DNA of 38,853 bases, from assembly GCF_945952095.1 (NCBI RefSeq), contig NZ_CAMFHL010000050.1, positions 1-38,853 on the forward strand, read 5' to 3'. Source of the stretch: an uncultured Arsenicibacter sp. GTDB lineage: Bacteria; Bacteroidota; Bacteroidia; Cytophagales; Spirosomataceae. A program made the translations under genes and the position numbers. The notes beneath the pieces were generated by a model, which was given only the letters and a program-made list of their open reading frames with translations, had not been told where the DNA came from and did no database searches. This document shows, piece after piece, positions 15,599 to 24,714 of the stretch (the first letter of the stretch is position 1; every line of letters starts with the position of its first letter).

Positions 15599-16366
15599 CT
15601 ACCGACTGACTGTAGCGGCGGGTTTGGCGGCTTCTTTTTTCCGGAAGTCCCCGCGCGAGAAGTACTTCTCGATCAGGCAATACATCAGGATAAAGAAATA
15701 CCGGCTACCCATCTCCTTGATTTTCAGTTTCGATTCGCCGTATTTCCGGTTGGTCCAGCTGTTGGGTACAACGGCGTAGGTATATCCCCGCACCATCGCT
15801 TTCAGCGGCAATTCGATGGTCAGGTTAAAGTGAGGCGACAGGAACGGCTTAACGCCTTCGATGGTAGCCCGTTTATAGAGTTTGAACGCGTTGGTGGTAT
15901 CGTTGTATTTAATACCCATTACCATCCGCACAATGGCGTTGGCAATCCGGTTGATGAATTTTTTCAGCGGCGGGTAGTCAATGACTTTTCCGCCCTTGTT
16001 CCAGCGCGACCCGAATACGGCATCGACACCGGTTTCCATCATTTTGTTGTAGTACTTAACCAGATCTTCCGGATCATCCGACATATCGGCCATAAAAACG
16101 GCCACGCAATCACCCGAGAAGCGTTCCAGACCATAGCGAACCGCATAGCCAAAGCCGTTCGGACCCGGATTGGTAAAATAAACCAGGGTCGGAATTTCTT
16201 CTGAGAGCTTTTGCAGCACGCCTAACGTGTTGTCTTTGGAGTTATCATTCGTCACACAGATTTCGTGCGGAATGCCGTGTTTAGCCAGCGTCTGGTACAA
16301 TGTCTGTAAAGTAGGCGTAATCGACTCTTCTTCGTTATAGGCCGGGATGACAACGCTTAGTTTCAT
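15599..16366 (-). CDS. Family 2 glycosyltransferase, dolichol-phosphate mannosyltransferase (DPM1)-like
   Basis: This 255-residue GT-A transferase begins with the usual SVVIPAYNEE. NDNSKDNT (40-47) and MADMSDDPED (92-101) give the nucleotide-sugar and metal-binding acidic residues, and GSRWNKGG (119-126) is typical of the polyprenyl-phosphate hexose synthase branch. No C-terminal membrane helices are present, as in DPM1 but not GtrB. It probably loads a sugar onto undecaprenyl phosphate for use by a GT-C enzyme, and one is encoded at 18622-20289. It is translationally coupled (ATGA) to the upstream GT2 gene. Confidence 0.9.
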   Translation of the reverse strand: MKLSVVIPAYNEEESITPTLQTLYQTLAKHGIPHEICVTNDNSKDNTLGVLQKLSEEIPTLVYFTNPGPNGFGYAVRYGLERFSGDCVAVFMADMSDDPEDLVKYYNKMMETGVDAVFGSRWNKGGKVIDYPPLKKFINRIANAIVRMVMGIKYNDTTNAFKLYKRATIEGVKPFLSPHFNLTIELPLKAMVRGYTYAVVPNSWTNRKYGESKLKIKEMGSRYFFILMYCLIEKYFSRGDFRKKEAAKPAATVSR

Positions 16367-17355
16367 GATTTTTGATCTGTTTCGGTCGTTTGATTACGGT
16401 ATGGCATTAATCGGATCGTACTGTATAGCTTCATCAAGGGTTGTGGTACCATGTAGTCCCTGATTATCTCCTTCGCTTTCGGCCATTCCGGCTGTGCCAG
16501 GTTCAGGTACGTCAGCGCGCAGGTGAATTGTTTAAAATAGCGGCCTCTGAATTGTTTGGCATCAAGCATCATCCGGTAATAGCGGGCGATATTTTTCCGC
16601 ATAACGCGGTCGTATTTATAATCCAGCTCTTTGTTAATCGCGCTGTACATGGCAATCCGGTTACGCAGAAACTTCTCGTCCTGGTAGTTGTCTGCATAGC
16701 TGGCACCGCCCCGGTTTTTCCGGTAAACCGACATCACATCCGGCTGATAACCAATCGGTCCGAGTTTAGCTTTAAGAATAATCCGCGGAATATCGCCGCT
16801 CGACGATTCTTTAAACCACTGCGGGTATTCGTCAATCAGTTTCCGGAACATCGAACTGGATGTGGCCATAAACCAGATTTCGTCCTCACCGATCAGATCA
16901 TCTATGGTGTAGAACGGCTTCATCACCGGCCCGTTCAGCAGGTGCGATGGTGTACCGTCTTCATAGGTGATCAGCGCATTATGGAAGGCCATGGAGTAAT
17001 CAGGATGCGCATCCAGAAAATCTGCCTGCTTCTGTAATTTGAGCGGATCCGTCCAGTAGTCATCCCCATCCATGAGTGCCCAATACTCACCCCGTACTTT
17101 TTTCAGCGTTGCCAGGCAGTTCAGTCCGCCGTTCATACCCAGGTTATGATCCTGCAACACACCAATGACTTTTCCGGGATGCAGGCGTTCGTATTCCTGA
17201 ATAATTTCCCGTGTTCCGTCCGTAGAGCAATCGTCGCCAACCAGAATTTCAAAAGGGAAATTGGTCTGCTGCGCCAGAGCGCTGTCGATAGCCTTCCGGA
17301 TGAAGTTTTTCTGATTATATGTAATAATGGTTACGCTAACCTTGATCATAATCAT
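16363..17355 (-). CDS. Family 2 glycosyltransferase
   Basis: The 330-residue protein has an N-terminal GT-A domain: VSVTIITYNQ (6-15), GDDCSTDGT (40-48), and the DxD-type DGDDYW (96-101). A C-terminal helical part is rich in Arg, Tyr and Lys (about 230-320) and probably lies against the membrane. The start could be Met1 or Met3. Its stop overlaps the start of the DPM1-like gene. It is likely to add a sugar in O-antigen or capsule assembly; donor and acceptor cannot be read. The 222 bases upstream hold no recognised element. Confidence 0.9.
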   Translation of the reverse strand: MIMIKVSVTIITYNQKNFIRKAIDSALAQQTNFPFEILVGDDCSTDGTREIIQEYERLHPGKVIGVLQDHNLGMNGGLNCLATLKKVRGEYWALMDGDDYWTDPLKLQKQADFLDAHPDYSMAFHNALITYEDGTPSHLLNGPVMKPFYTIDDLIGEDEIWFMATSSSMFRKLIDEYPQWFKESSSGDIPRIILKAKLGPIGYQPDVMSVYRKNRGGASYADNYQDEKFLRNRIAMYSAINKELDYKYDRVMRKNIARYYRMMLDAKQFRGRYFKQFTCALTYLNLAQPEWPKAKEIIRDYMVPQPLMKLYSTIRLMPYRNQTTETDQKS

Positions 17356-17577
17356 TCCCCGGCAACCAGGCCTTTGGTCAAATGAATGGCAAAGACAATT
17401 GAATTGCAGGCCATAGTTTAGAGTATATACGTGAAACAGACAGGGAGCCCATCCGTTTCACGTATGATGTAAAGCAAAATAGAGGCTTTCCGGTAAAAAT
17501 GCAAATCTACTAATTTAAACTTACTATAGCGATTCTGCTTTCCAGAAACCCTCTATGGCTAAGCTTTATTGTTAAAC

Positions 17578-18510
17578 TTATTGATCCAGAACAGCATAGC
17601 CAAATCCGGATGCACCAAATCCGTTACCGTTATAGAACATTGTCCACTCGCCTTTAAGGTTAAAGATATGGCAATAATCCATCATGAGCGAATCCCAGCC
17701 ATCTTCTGACCGGGCAATGCCCGCCTGATCGTCCTTACGGGTCCAGTTAATACCGTCGGTCGATTCGGCATAACCGATCCGGTAGCTGCGTTTTACGTCT
17801 GTCCGGTAATTGGTTGCGTTCCGGTACGAGAAATACATCCGGTACAGGTCGCCGTCTTTGAAAACAGTTGGCCGGCCAATGGCATCCGTAAATTCATCAT
17901 ACCCCACGCAGACCTTGCCGGTGCGTGTCCAGTGAATACCATCGGTTGATTCGGCGTATTTTACGTCATAGAAGGGTTCCGGATGGCCGTTAATGACTTC
18001 GATTTTGGTGCAGGAGAGGTACCACATGCGCCAGTAGTCGTCGCGTTCGCGGATCACACAAGGTTGTGCAACCCAGACCTGATCGAATATGTACCGGTCG
18101 AGCAGCGGTCCGTCAAACATCCGCTCAAACGTCAGCCCGCCATCACGACTGACTGCCAGTCCGATACCGAGGCGGTAGGAAGCCGTTTCGCTGCGGTTCC
18201 AGCCGGTATAATATAACCAGATTTCGTCGCCGACGGGTACAAACCACGAGGGCATGGCACCTGTTTCATCAAACATCCCGACCGCACCTTTTGTTATGCA
18301 GGGCTTATCATGGACGTACAGCACCTTAGTTAAATCGTTGGCATCAAGCTCAACAAATGACGTTGCCGACTGAATATCCTTATCGCGGGTTGAGAAGTAA
18401 ACGCGGAGTCTGTTTTCATCCATCGGAAATCCGAATGGTACCTGAGCATGTGTCTGGCTGAATGCCATTGACCCGTCGGGCTTATAAATAAGGCCTTTTT
18501 TTGTCCACAT
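17578..18510 (-). CDS. Cytosolic beta-propeller glycosidase-like protein
   Basis: The 310-residue protein lacks a signal peptide. It shows repeated strand motifs of a five-bladed propeller as in GH32/43/62/130-type folds: RVYFSTRD, IWLYYTGWN, WRMWYLSC, YRMYFSYRN and WTMFYNGNG, each before a turn. YAESTDGIHWTR and YAESTDGINWTR are internal copies. Acidic residues such as E86 (FDETGAMPSW) and those in YDEFTDAIGRP could be catalytic. In surface-glycan clusters such proteins may remodel sugar-phosphates or trim intermediates, but this is inference. It has its own good promoter at 18573-18601. Confidence 0.75.
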   Translation of the reverse strand: MWTKKGLIYKPDGSMAFSQTHAQVPFGFPMDENRLRVYFSTRDKDIQSATSFVELDANDLTKVLYVHDKPCITKGAVGMFDETGAMPSWFVPVGDEIWLYYTGWNRSETASYRLGIGLAVSRDGGLTFERMFDGPLLDRYIFDQVWVAQPCVIRERDDYWRMWYLSCTKIEVINGHPEPFYDVKYAESTDGIHWTRTGKVCVGYDEFTDAIGRPTVFKDGDLYRMYFSYRNATNYRTDVKRSYRIGYAESTDGINWTRKDDQAGIARSEDGWDSLMMDYCHIFNLKGEWTMFYNGNGFGASGFGYAVLDQ

Positions 18511-18572
18511 CTTATACTATGTTATCTTCCGGTAAAACGTGTTTAATAGAATTATGTCTGGTTAAGAACGTA

Positions 18573-18601
18573 CAAAAATAGAGGTTAAACCACTGTGCAA
18601 A
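18573..18601 (-). promoter_or_regulatory. Bacteroidota-type promoter for the propeller gene
   Basis: On the minus strand TTTG (18601-18598) is followed after 17 bases by TATTTTTG (18580-18573), an exact TAnnTTTG. The spacing fits the TTG-N17-23-TAnnTTTG pattern. The start codon is 63 bases further on. Confidence 0.55.
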
Positions 18602-18621
18602 CAGCCGTTTAATTGATCGTG

Positions 18622-20289
18622 TCAGTTTGTTACGGCGTTTGCCTGCTTTTTTATGCGGTCATTACGCACATAAATACGGGCATCGTTGGCTATGCCGGCA
18701 AACTGATAGTGCTCGTTTACGAATTCGGCCAATGGTTTGATGATTTCATATCCCTGGGTTTTCTTATCGGTCATCCACAGGTTCTGGGAACCAACGGCAT
18801 CGACAAAAACCGGCGGAAAAGACCGTTTAAAATCGCTGACATACCGTTTCTGATAAATACCAAGCATCGGATGATCGAACGTACTGCGGATGGTATGGTT
18901 TTCGGCAACACCCTGCGGCATCTGTGTCTGCACATAATAGTCGCAGCGCCAGCCCCAGACCACCAGTTTTTCACCTGGCTGTGCATATTGCCGGACTACC
19001 TTCGCCACATCGGACTGCGGTAGCCGCCAGCCACCCTGCTGATCGGTTGGATAGGGGTTGAGCGGAATGCCATGACGGTAATTCCAGACCATCTGTCCGG
19101 CAAAGCCGAGCAGATAAAGAGCCAGAAAACCCAGCCCCAGCCGATATGTAGTTGTTTTCTCTATCAGGTTACTCCAGCAAAAACCAGCCAGTAAGCACAG
19201 CGGACCCATCAGGAAATAAAGGTAGTGTACGTATTCAGATCCTGTTTTGGTAATGGCATACAGCGTAGCCGCCAGCAGCGTCAGGATAAAGGCATTGCGC
19301 TGCCAGGTTTTTGCTGTTTCGGTTGTCTGTCTGCGGGCAGATATGTAAACAACCAGCGCGGTAATGAACAAGGCAATCGTCAGGTAAACAAGCCACTCAA
19401 ATTCGGTCCCTTTCCGGAAAAAGCGGGGCAGGTTCAACAGGTTCTGAACCGGATCGCCACCGCTGGCATAGTTGAAATTTCCCTGAATATAGAACGTTAC
19501 AAAGTCATTCAGCATACCGGTGCTCCACATGAACAGGGTAAACAGGGCGGGAAAAGCAATGCCACCGGCTACAAGTATACCAATACGTTTTGCCTTCCCG
19601 GCAACGGTAATATTGACCCGGAGAAGGATGTCAATGGCCGCAAAAAGTCCGGTAACCGCTGCTAACGGAACTCCCTGTAGTTTACCGAACGGCACCATAC
19701 CCAGCAGCAACCCCATGAGCCCTAACGATGCCATTGACGGGAGACTATGCGCCGTTTGCCGGGCATACAGCAGGTAGGCACCACCCAGCAGGCAGATGGC
19801 AATGAGCTCGCTGTTATAATGAATAAAGTCGCCGTTCTGCGTAAGCCCGAGCAGAAAGATAAACGGCAGAACGGCAAGTTGCGCCGCCTGCTGCCCAAAC
19901 CACCGGCGAACGGCCAGAAAGACCAGCCAGAAGCTCAGTGATACCAGCAGAAAGGCGCTGAAATGAGCCGTAATAAAGTCGGCCGGCAAACCGAACCAAC
20001 CGGGAAGAACCAGAAAATAGCTATCCAGCGGACCGCCCGTTGTTCCGTCGACCGAACGGAAATAAACGGGATCCCGGGCCAGCGTCATGCCTTGCGTAAT
20101 CATCTGGCTTTCGTCCGGGTTGATCTCACCATTGAAAACAATGCCGGGGAGACGCAACAAAAACAGCAACAGAAAAGCGCCGGGCAAAAACCAGCGGCTG
20201 TTGGGCCGGGTCGCTGACCAGAGCAATACCCAACACAGGGAATAAACGGGAAACGAGTAAGCAACAGGATAGGTATCGAAGTGGGGCAT
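18622..20289 (-). CDS. GT-C family membrane glycosyltransferase
   Basis: The 555-residue protein has about ten to twelve membrane helices across 10-440 and a soluble periplasmic C-terminal domain (about 440-555). The first large loop carries NGEINPDESQMI, with D59 and E60 in the place of the catalytic acidic pair of GT39/GT83 (PMT/ArnT-like) enzymes. Such enzymes use polyprenyl-phosphate sugars on the outer face of the inner membrane, matching the DPM1-like donor synthase at 15599-16366. The acceptor could be lipid A, an O-antigen or a protein. It lies downstream of the epimerase gene but is separated from it by a terminator. Confidence 0.87.
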   Translation of the reverse strand: MPHFDTYPVAYSFPVYSLCWVLLWSATRPNSRWFLPGAFLLLFLLRLPGIVFNGEINPDESQMITQGMTLARDPVYFRSVDGTTGGPLDSYFLVLPGWFGLPADFITAHFSAFLLVSLSFWLVFLAVRRWFGQQAAQLAVLPFIFLLGLTQNGDFIHYNSELIAICLLGGAYLLYARQTAHSLPSMASLGLMGLLLGMVPFGKLQGVPLAAVTGLFAAIDILLRVNITVAGKAKRIGILVAGGIAFPALFTLFMWSTGMLNDFVTFYIQGNFNYASGGDPVQNLLNLPRFFRKGTEFEWLVYLTIALFITALVVYISARRQTTETAKTWQRNAFILTLLAATLYAITKTGSEYVHYLYFLMGPLCLLAGFCWSNLIEKTTTYRLGLGFLALYLLGFAGQMVWNYRHGIPLNPYPTDQQGGWRLPQSDVAKVVRQYAQPGEKLVVWGWRCDYYVQTQMPQGVAENHTIRSTFDHPMLGIYQKRYVSDFKRSFPPVFVDAVGSQNLWMTDKKTQGYEIIKPLAEFVNEHYQFAGIANDARIYVRNDRIKKQANAVTN

Positions 20290-20337
20290 ATGTTCCGGTG
20301 GTTAACCGAGTTTAAGTCCGTATAGCTAGCTATCATA

Positions 20338-20369
20338 AAAAATGTCAGCCCGTTCAGGCTGACATTTTT
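20338..20369 (-). terminator. Rho-independent terminator of the epimerase gene
   Basis: AAAAATGTCAGCC (20338-20350) and GGCTGACATTTTT (20357-20369) form a perfect 13-bp stem with a 6-base loop. On the minus strand the stem ends in a run of T, 17 bases after the epimerase stop. Confidence 0.9.
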
Positions 20370-20385
20370 CGTAGAGAACAGGTGA

Positions 20386-21459
20386 CTATTTCGTCACGGC
20401 CAGCCGGGCAATCATGCTGTCGTGGATCTGAGCCAGCGTCTGTGTTAAATCGTATGTCCAGTTCCAGTCCGGATAGTGGGCTTTGAACTTGCTCAGGTCA
20501 GAAATGTACCAGATGTGGTCACCAATCCGGTTGGTTTCTGAGTAGCTGTAATTCATCTTGTTGCCGCTGATCTGCTCGCATACCGTGATGGCTTCGAGCA
20601 TCGAACAGTTGGCATGACGGCCACCGCCCGCGTTATATACCTCACCCGGACGCGGATTCTGGTAGAAGTGCCAGAACATGTTTACCAGATCCCAGCTATG
20701 GATGTTATCGCGTACCTGCTTGCCTTTGTAGCCAAAGATGGTATAGTGATTGCCGGTAATGGCGCACTTCATGAGGTAGCTCAGGAAGCCGTGGAGCTGA
20801 GCGCCCGAGTGGTTCGGACCCGTCAGACAGCCACCGCGGAAGATGCCGGTGTTCATGCCGAAATAACGGCCGTATTCCTGCACCAGAATATCCGCAGCCA
20901 CTTTTGAGGCACCGAATAGCGAATGTTTGGTGTGGTCGAGGCTCATGAACTCATCAATACCGTTTTCGAAATACGGATGGTTCTGATCAATTTCCCAGCG
21001 GGTTTCAGTTTCAACCAGCGGCAGGTAATTCGGGTTATCGCCGTATACCTTATTGGTCGACGTAAAGATAAAGACCGCTTCCGGGCAGTTCTGCCGGGTC
21101 ATTTCAAGGAGGTTCAGCGTGCCGTTGGCGTTCACCGAGAAATCGGTAAACGGCTCGCGGGCAGCCCAGTCGTGCGAAGGCTGAGCGGCTGTGTGAACGA
21201 TCAGTTTGATGTCGGCACCGAATTCCTTAAAGATAGGCTCCAGCTGGGATACTTCACGGATATCAGCCACGCGGTGCTGGTAATTCGGGTAGGCATCCTG
21301 TAAGCGGTTGCGATTCCACTCGGTAGAGCCATCCTGACCGAAGAAATATTGGCGCATGTTGTTATCGATTCCGACAACAACATCAAATTTATCTGAGAAA
21401 AAGGCAACAGACTCGCTACCGATCAAACCAGCCGAACCTGTGATGAGTGCAACGTTCAT
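20386..21459 (-). CDS. CDP-paratose 2-epimerase-like SDR with Phe at the catalytic Tyr position
   Basis: The 357-residue protein is an extended short-chain dehydrogenase. The NAD-binding turn is GSAGLIGSE (8-16), Asp32 should hold the adenosine ribose, and TSTNKVYGDNP (133-143) is the Thr/Ser element typical of CDP-tyvelose/paratose 2-epimerases. In the YxxxK motif the Tyr is replaced: LFGASK, with F182 and K186. I recall the same segment in related proteins, so it may mark a subfamily rather than a local mutation. It probably acts on a nucleotide sugar for surface glycan, but without the Tyr the chemistry may differ. It ends at a strong terminator. Confidence 0.85.
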   Translation of the reverse strand: MNVALITGSAGLIGSESVAFFSDKFDVVVGIDNNMRQYFFGQDGSTEWNRNRLQDAYPNYQHRVADIREVSQLEPIFKEFGADIKLIVHTAAQPSHDWAAREPFTDFSVNANGTLNLLEMTRQNCPEAVFIFTSTNKVYGDNPNYLPLVETETRWEIDQNHPYFENGIDEFMSLDHTKHSLFGASKVAADILVQEYGRYFGMNTGIFRGGCLTGPNHSGAQLHGFLSYLMKCAITGNHYTIFGYKGKQVRDNIHSWDLVNMFWHFYQNPRPGEVYNAGGGRHANCSMLEAITVCEQISGNKMNYSYSETNRIGDHIWYISDLSKFKAHYPDWNWTYDLTQTLAQIHDSMIARLAVTK

Positions 21460-21590
21460 AGTAAATTAGACAGTATCTTACGTAGATATATCGGAAAAAT
21501 CCTACAACTGAATAATAATCAGCCGGTAAAGTAACGCAAAAAAGTTATACTCACCTACACCGCTTACTAAATTCAGAAGCGTATAAATAA

Positions 21591-21625
21591 AAAGCGATGC
21601 ACTGGTTATCCAGATGCATCGCTTT
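21591..21625 (-). terminator. Rho-independent terminator of the small lipoprotein gene
   Basis: AAAGCGATGCA (21591-21601) pairs with TGCATCGCTTT (21615-21625), and the inner CTGG/CCAG extends the stem with one bulged base. On the minus strand the stem is followed by a T-rich tract. Confidence 0.88.
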
Positions 21626-21667
21626 CTGCGATTTTATGTCTGAGCTAATCGGGCCAAGGCTGGTAGC

Positions 21668-21919
21668 TTAAGCACCCTGGTTAATTGTGCCGGCGCCGAA
21701 CAGTTTCTCGCGGATTTTCTGTGCACGCTCATCCAGTTCAGGACGGGGCGTGTACTTGTATTTTGTCTGAACAGCAGCAGAATCCTTGTGAACACCGTAT
21801 ACATATGGGTCGCCCTCGCGAACATCCTTCTGCTTAATCGTATTATTTTTCTGATAATCACAAGAGGCCAGCGACAGAACTGTGGCTACTAATACCCCTA
21901 TGCTCAAAAGACCTTTCAT
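21668..21919 (-). CDS. Small lipoprotein
   Basis: The 83-residue protein has a lipoprotein signal with lipobox LASC (Cys20). The mature part of 64 residues is hydrophilic, with a basic Gln/Lys start (DYQKNNTIKQKD), a YVYGVHKDSAAVQTKY segment, and a C-terminal helix (PELDERAQKIREKLFG). No cysteine other than the lipidated one is present. It has its own promoter and terminator, so it is a separate transcription unit, which argues that it is a real and probably well-expressed envelope protein. Its function is unknown. Confidence 0.8.
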   Translation of the reverse strand: MKGLLSIGVLVATVLSLASCDYQKNNTIKQKDVREGDPYVYGVHKDSAAVQTKYKYTPRPELDERAQKIREKLFGAGTINQGA

Positions 21920-21945
21920 AGCTAATTGGTTACGAATTCGTTCGA

Positions 21946-21977
21946 CAAAGTTATAGTACGCAGGCTTATTTTGGAAA
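21946..21977 (-). promoter_or_regulatory. Bacteroidota-type promoter for the small lipoprotein
   Basis: On the minus strand TTTC (21977-21974, one change from TTTG) is followed after 20 bases by TAACTTTG (21953-21946), an exact TAnnTTTG, 26 bases before the start codon. Confidence 0.5.
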
Positions 21978-22015
21978 CGAACCCTTTTTTTTTACTGATG
22001 ATTATTGATTTATGA

Positions 22016-23785
22016 TCAATTCTGTGCCTTTAACGCCTGAATTTCAGCCCACACAAAGGCCATAAGGGCACTGATGTGTTCTTTTGAAAAGTCGAACGGG
22101 ACATTGGCCGCGGCATAAATGGCTGTCAACGGGGCTTTGTAGCCAAGCTGTAAGGCATTGATGTACCCCTGTAAACCGGCTTTCGGGTTTTGCCGGTAAT
22201 TGCGCCACACGCCGATTGCGCCCAGCTGGGCAATGCCATACTCGATGTAATAGAACGGAACTTCGTATAAATGCAATTGCCGCTGCCAGATGTACTCTTT
22301 ATATTGTTCAAATCCTGACCAGTCGACAACGTTATCGGCAAATTGCTCATAAATCCGGACCCAGCTTGCCCGCCGTTCGGCTTCGGTATGGGTTGGGTGC
22401 TCATAAATCCAGTGCTGAAACTTGTCGATAGTTGCCACCCACGGCAGTGTCTCGATGATCGATTCGAGGTGCTGGAGTTTTGCCCGCTTCAGGTCGGCCG
22501 GATTCTCAAAGAAAATATCCCAGTGGTCCATCGTCAGCAGTTCCATCGACATTGAGGCCAGTTCGGCCGCTTCCATCGGCGGATTGCGGAATGCCTTCAG
22601 CGGCAGTTCGCGGGTCAGGAACGAATGCACGGCATGGCCGCCTTCGTGTACCATCGTTACCAGATCGCGGAGGCTTGAGGTCGCGTTCATAAAGATAAAC
22701 GGCACCCCGATTTCTTCAAGCGGATAGTTGTAGCCGCCCGGCGCCTTACCCTTGCGTGAGTCCAGATCAAGGTGCTGCATGGCCTTCATGATGCGCAGGT
22801 AATCGCCCAGCTGTTTGTCCAAGCGGTCAAAGCAGGTAATGGTTTTATCAAGGAGTTCTCCGGCCGTGCTGAAAGGCTTCAATGCCGGCAGACCATCCAG
22901 GTCGGCTTTTGTATCCCACGGCCGCAATACCCTGATAGACGGGTCATTGCGCTGTAGTTTCGCCTTCCGTTCTTCTGCCAGCTCATTAAGCATCGGCACA
23001 ACGGCATCGGCCACCGATTCGTGGAAATCGACACAGTCCTGGGGTGTATAATCGAAACGCCCCATCGCCGCAAACGAATAATCACGGAAAGACTGAAAAC
23101 CGGCGTTGGTTGCTACCTGATGGCGCAGCCGGATCAGGGTGTTAAATAATTCATCCAGTGCTTCGTGGTCCTGATAGCGGCGGCCCCATATTTTTTTCCA
23201 CGCGTCTTCGCGGATAGTGCGGTCGGCCGACTGCAACCGGTCGCTGGCCTGCTGAAGGGTTATTTCGGTCTCATCGATAATAACGGTCATCGCTCCGGCA
23301 ATGGCCCCGTATTTCCGCTCTTCGGTCTGTAAATCAGTTTGTAACGGAATATTTTCTTCTCTGAAAATATCAGTAGACAGCTTCAGCCCGCGAATGGCAA
23401 TGTCGAAGCCCGCTTCGGTAAGTTCGTCGAGGTAAGGACTGGCCAGTGCCTTTTTATCCAGTTCATTTCCATAAACCGACAGCTGCGGCTGAATTTCACT
23501 GATGAAAAAATTCAGGTCGTTGACCAGGGTTTCGCTGGCCGTATCGCAGGTCATCCGGATATAGCGCCACGCAAAGTTCTCGGAGAGATACGACTCCAGT
23601 TCGCTCCGGTCGAGAAACCACTGCCGGAGGGCGGCAGCGTTGCCAATGGGGCGTTGCAGCAGGTTATCGAACAGCGGTTGTACATCGGCCCAGGCCGTCA
23701 GGGTAAAGTCTTCGCCGATAAACGGCCGGGCCGGGCGCGCCGGTAGTATCAGGGTAGTTGCTTCCATTGATCTGATCGCGTGCAT
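22016..23785 (-). CDS. M3 family oligoendopeptidase (PepF-like)
   Basis: The 589-residue cytoplasmic zinc peptidase has the long helical layout of the M3 family. The active site is HEGGHAVH (H380, E381, H384), with the third ligand Glu in PMEAAELASMSMELL (about 407-415). The oligoendopeptidase F motif region (QRQLHLYEVPFYYIEYGIAQ) near 505-530 is the Tyr-rich substrate loop. These enzymes cut short peptides inside the cell. The start at 23785 or at Met7 (23767) is possible; Met7 gives a more usual N-terminus. The gene diverges from the DUF58 gene across 65 bases. Confidence 0.93.
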   Translation of the reverse strand: MHAIRSMEATTLILPARPARPFIGEDFTLTAWADVQPLFDNLLQRPIGNAAALRQWFLDRSELESYLSENFAWRYIRMTCDTASETLVNDLNFFISEIQPQLSVYGNELDKKALASPYLDELTEAGFDIAIRGLKLSTDIFREENIPLQTDLQTEERKYGAIAGAMTVIIDETEITLQQASDRLQSADRTIREDAWKKIWGRRYQDHEALDELFNTLIRLRHQVATNAGFQSFRDYSFAAMGRFDYTPQDCVDFHESVADAVVPMLNELAEERKAKLQRNDPSIRVLRPWDTKADLDGLPALKPFSTAGELLDKTITCFDRLDKQLGDYLRIMKAMQHLDLDSRKGKAPGGYNYPLEEIGVPFIFMNATSSLRDLVTMVHEGGHAVHSFLTRELPLKAFRNPPMEAAELASMSMELLTMDHWDIFFENPADLKRAKLQHLESIIETLPWVATIDKFQHWIYEHPTHTEAERRASWVRIYEQFADNVVDWSGFEQYKEYIWQRQLHLYEVPFYYIEYGIAQLGAIGVWRNYRQNPKAGLQGYINALQLGYKAPLTAIYAAANVPFDFSKEHISALMAFVWAEIQALKAQN

Positions 23786-23850
23786 CGGTTGGGATGCAGA
23801 TACAAAAAATTAACGTGTAAATTTACAGTCTAAGTTTAACCAGTAGCGGT

Positions 23851-24711
23851 ATGGATGAGTTTCTTTCCCGGTTGCGTCACTTCGAAATCCGGATTCGGAA
23901 AGCGGTAAACTCACAGATGCGGGGCAGCTTCCGGTCGGTTTTTAAAGGCACAGGACTGGAGTTCAGTGATTTACGCACGTATCAGTACGGCGATGACGTA
24001 CGGGCCATTGACTGGAACGTATCGTCGAAAGGCGACGGTACCTACGTGAAGGTTTTCCGGGAAGAAAAAGACCAGACCGTTTTTTTTGTGGTGGATGTCA
24101 GTGCTTCGCAGCAGGTCGGCCCCCAGCACCGTAGTAAACTGGATGCTACGAAAGAAGTTTGCGGCGTGCTGGCGATGTCGGCCATCCGCGAAGCCAGCCA
24201 CGTTGGGTTATACTGTTTTTCGGATCAGAAGGAAAAATACCTGAAACCGCAGAGCAGTATGAAAAACGGGTACCAGCTGATCATGAGTCTGCACAAGCTG
24301 AAGCCGGAGTCATTGCGGACAAACATTGCCGAAGCCCTGTTATTTACGCTCAATATTCTGAAACGCCGGAGTGTGGTCTTTCTGATTTCTGACTTCATTG
24401 ACCAGAACTATGATCACCACCTGAAAGCCCTCGCCCGTAAACACGATCTGGTCGTAATTCACCTCTATGACCAGCGCGAAGTAAAACTGCCCCGGCTGGG
24501 TATCATTCCGGTGTATGACACCGAAAGCGGCCGGACGGTCTGGGTAAATACCTCGTCCCGCCGCTTCCGTGACAGCATGCGTGCTACCTTCGAGCAGAAC
24601 CGGTCCCGCCTCGAACGCCTCTGTAAACAATATGATGCCAATTATCTGGCGCTTGATGCGCAGGAGGATTTTGTGCCTAAACTGGTCGAGTTGTTCCGGA
24701 TCCGGAAATAA
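23851..24711 (+). CDS. DUF58 domain protein
   Basis: The 286-residue protein has the DUF58 signature GTGLEFSDLRTYQYGDD followed by RAIDW (33-55). A von Willebrand A-like fold follows, with a MIDAS-type motif VDVSAS (81-86) and a second strand FLISDF near 180. There are no membrane helices. Such proteins are normally encoded next to a MoxR AAA+ ATPase and Bat proteins, where the pair may act as a metal-dependent chaperone in the envelope stress response. Here no MoxR or Bat gene is adjacent. The stop lies 3 bases from the convergent AraC stop. Confidence 0.92.
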   Translation: MDEFLSRLRHFEIRIRKAVNSQMRGSFRSVFKGTGLEFSDLRTYQYGDDVRAIDWNVSSKGDGTYVKVFREEKDQTVFFVVDVSASQQVGPQHRSKLDATKEVCGVLAMSAIREASHVGLYCFSDQKEKYLKPQSSMKNGYQLIMSLHKLKPESLRTNIAEALLFTLNILKRRSVVFLISDFIDQNYDHHLKALARKHDLVVIHLYDQREVKLPRLGIIPVYDTESGRTVWVNTSSRRFRDSMRATFEQNRSRLERLCKQYDANYLALDAQEDFVPKLVELFRIRK

Positions 24712-24714
24712 TCA

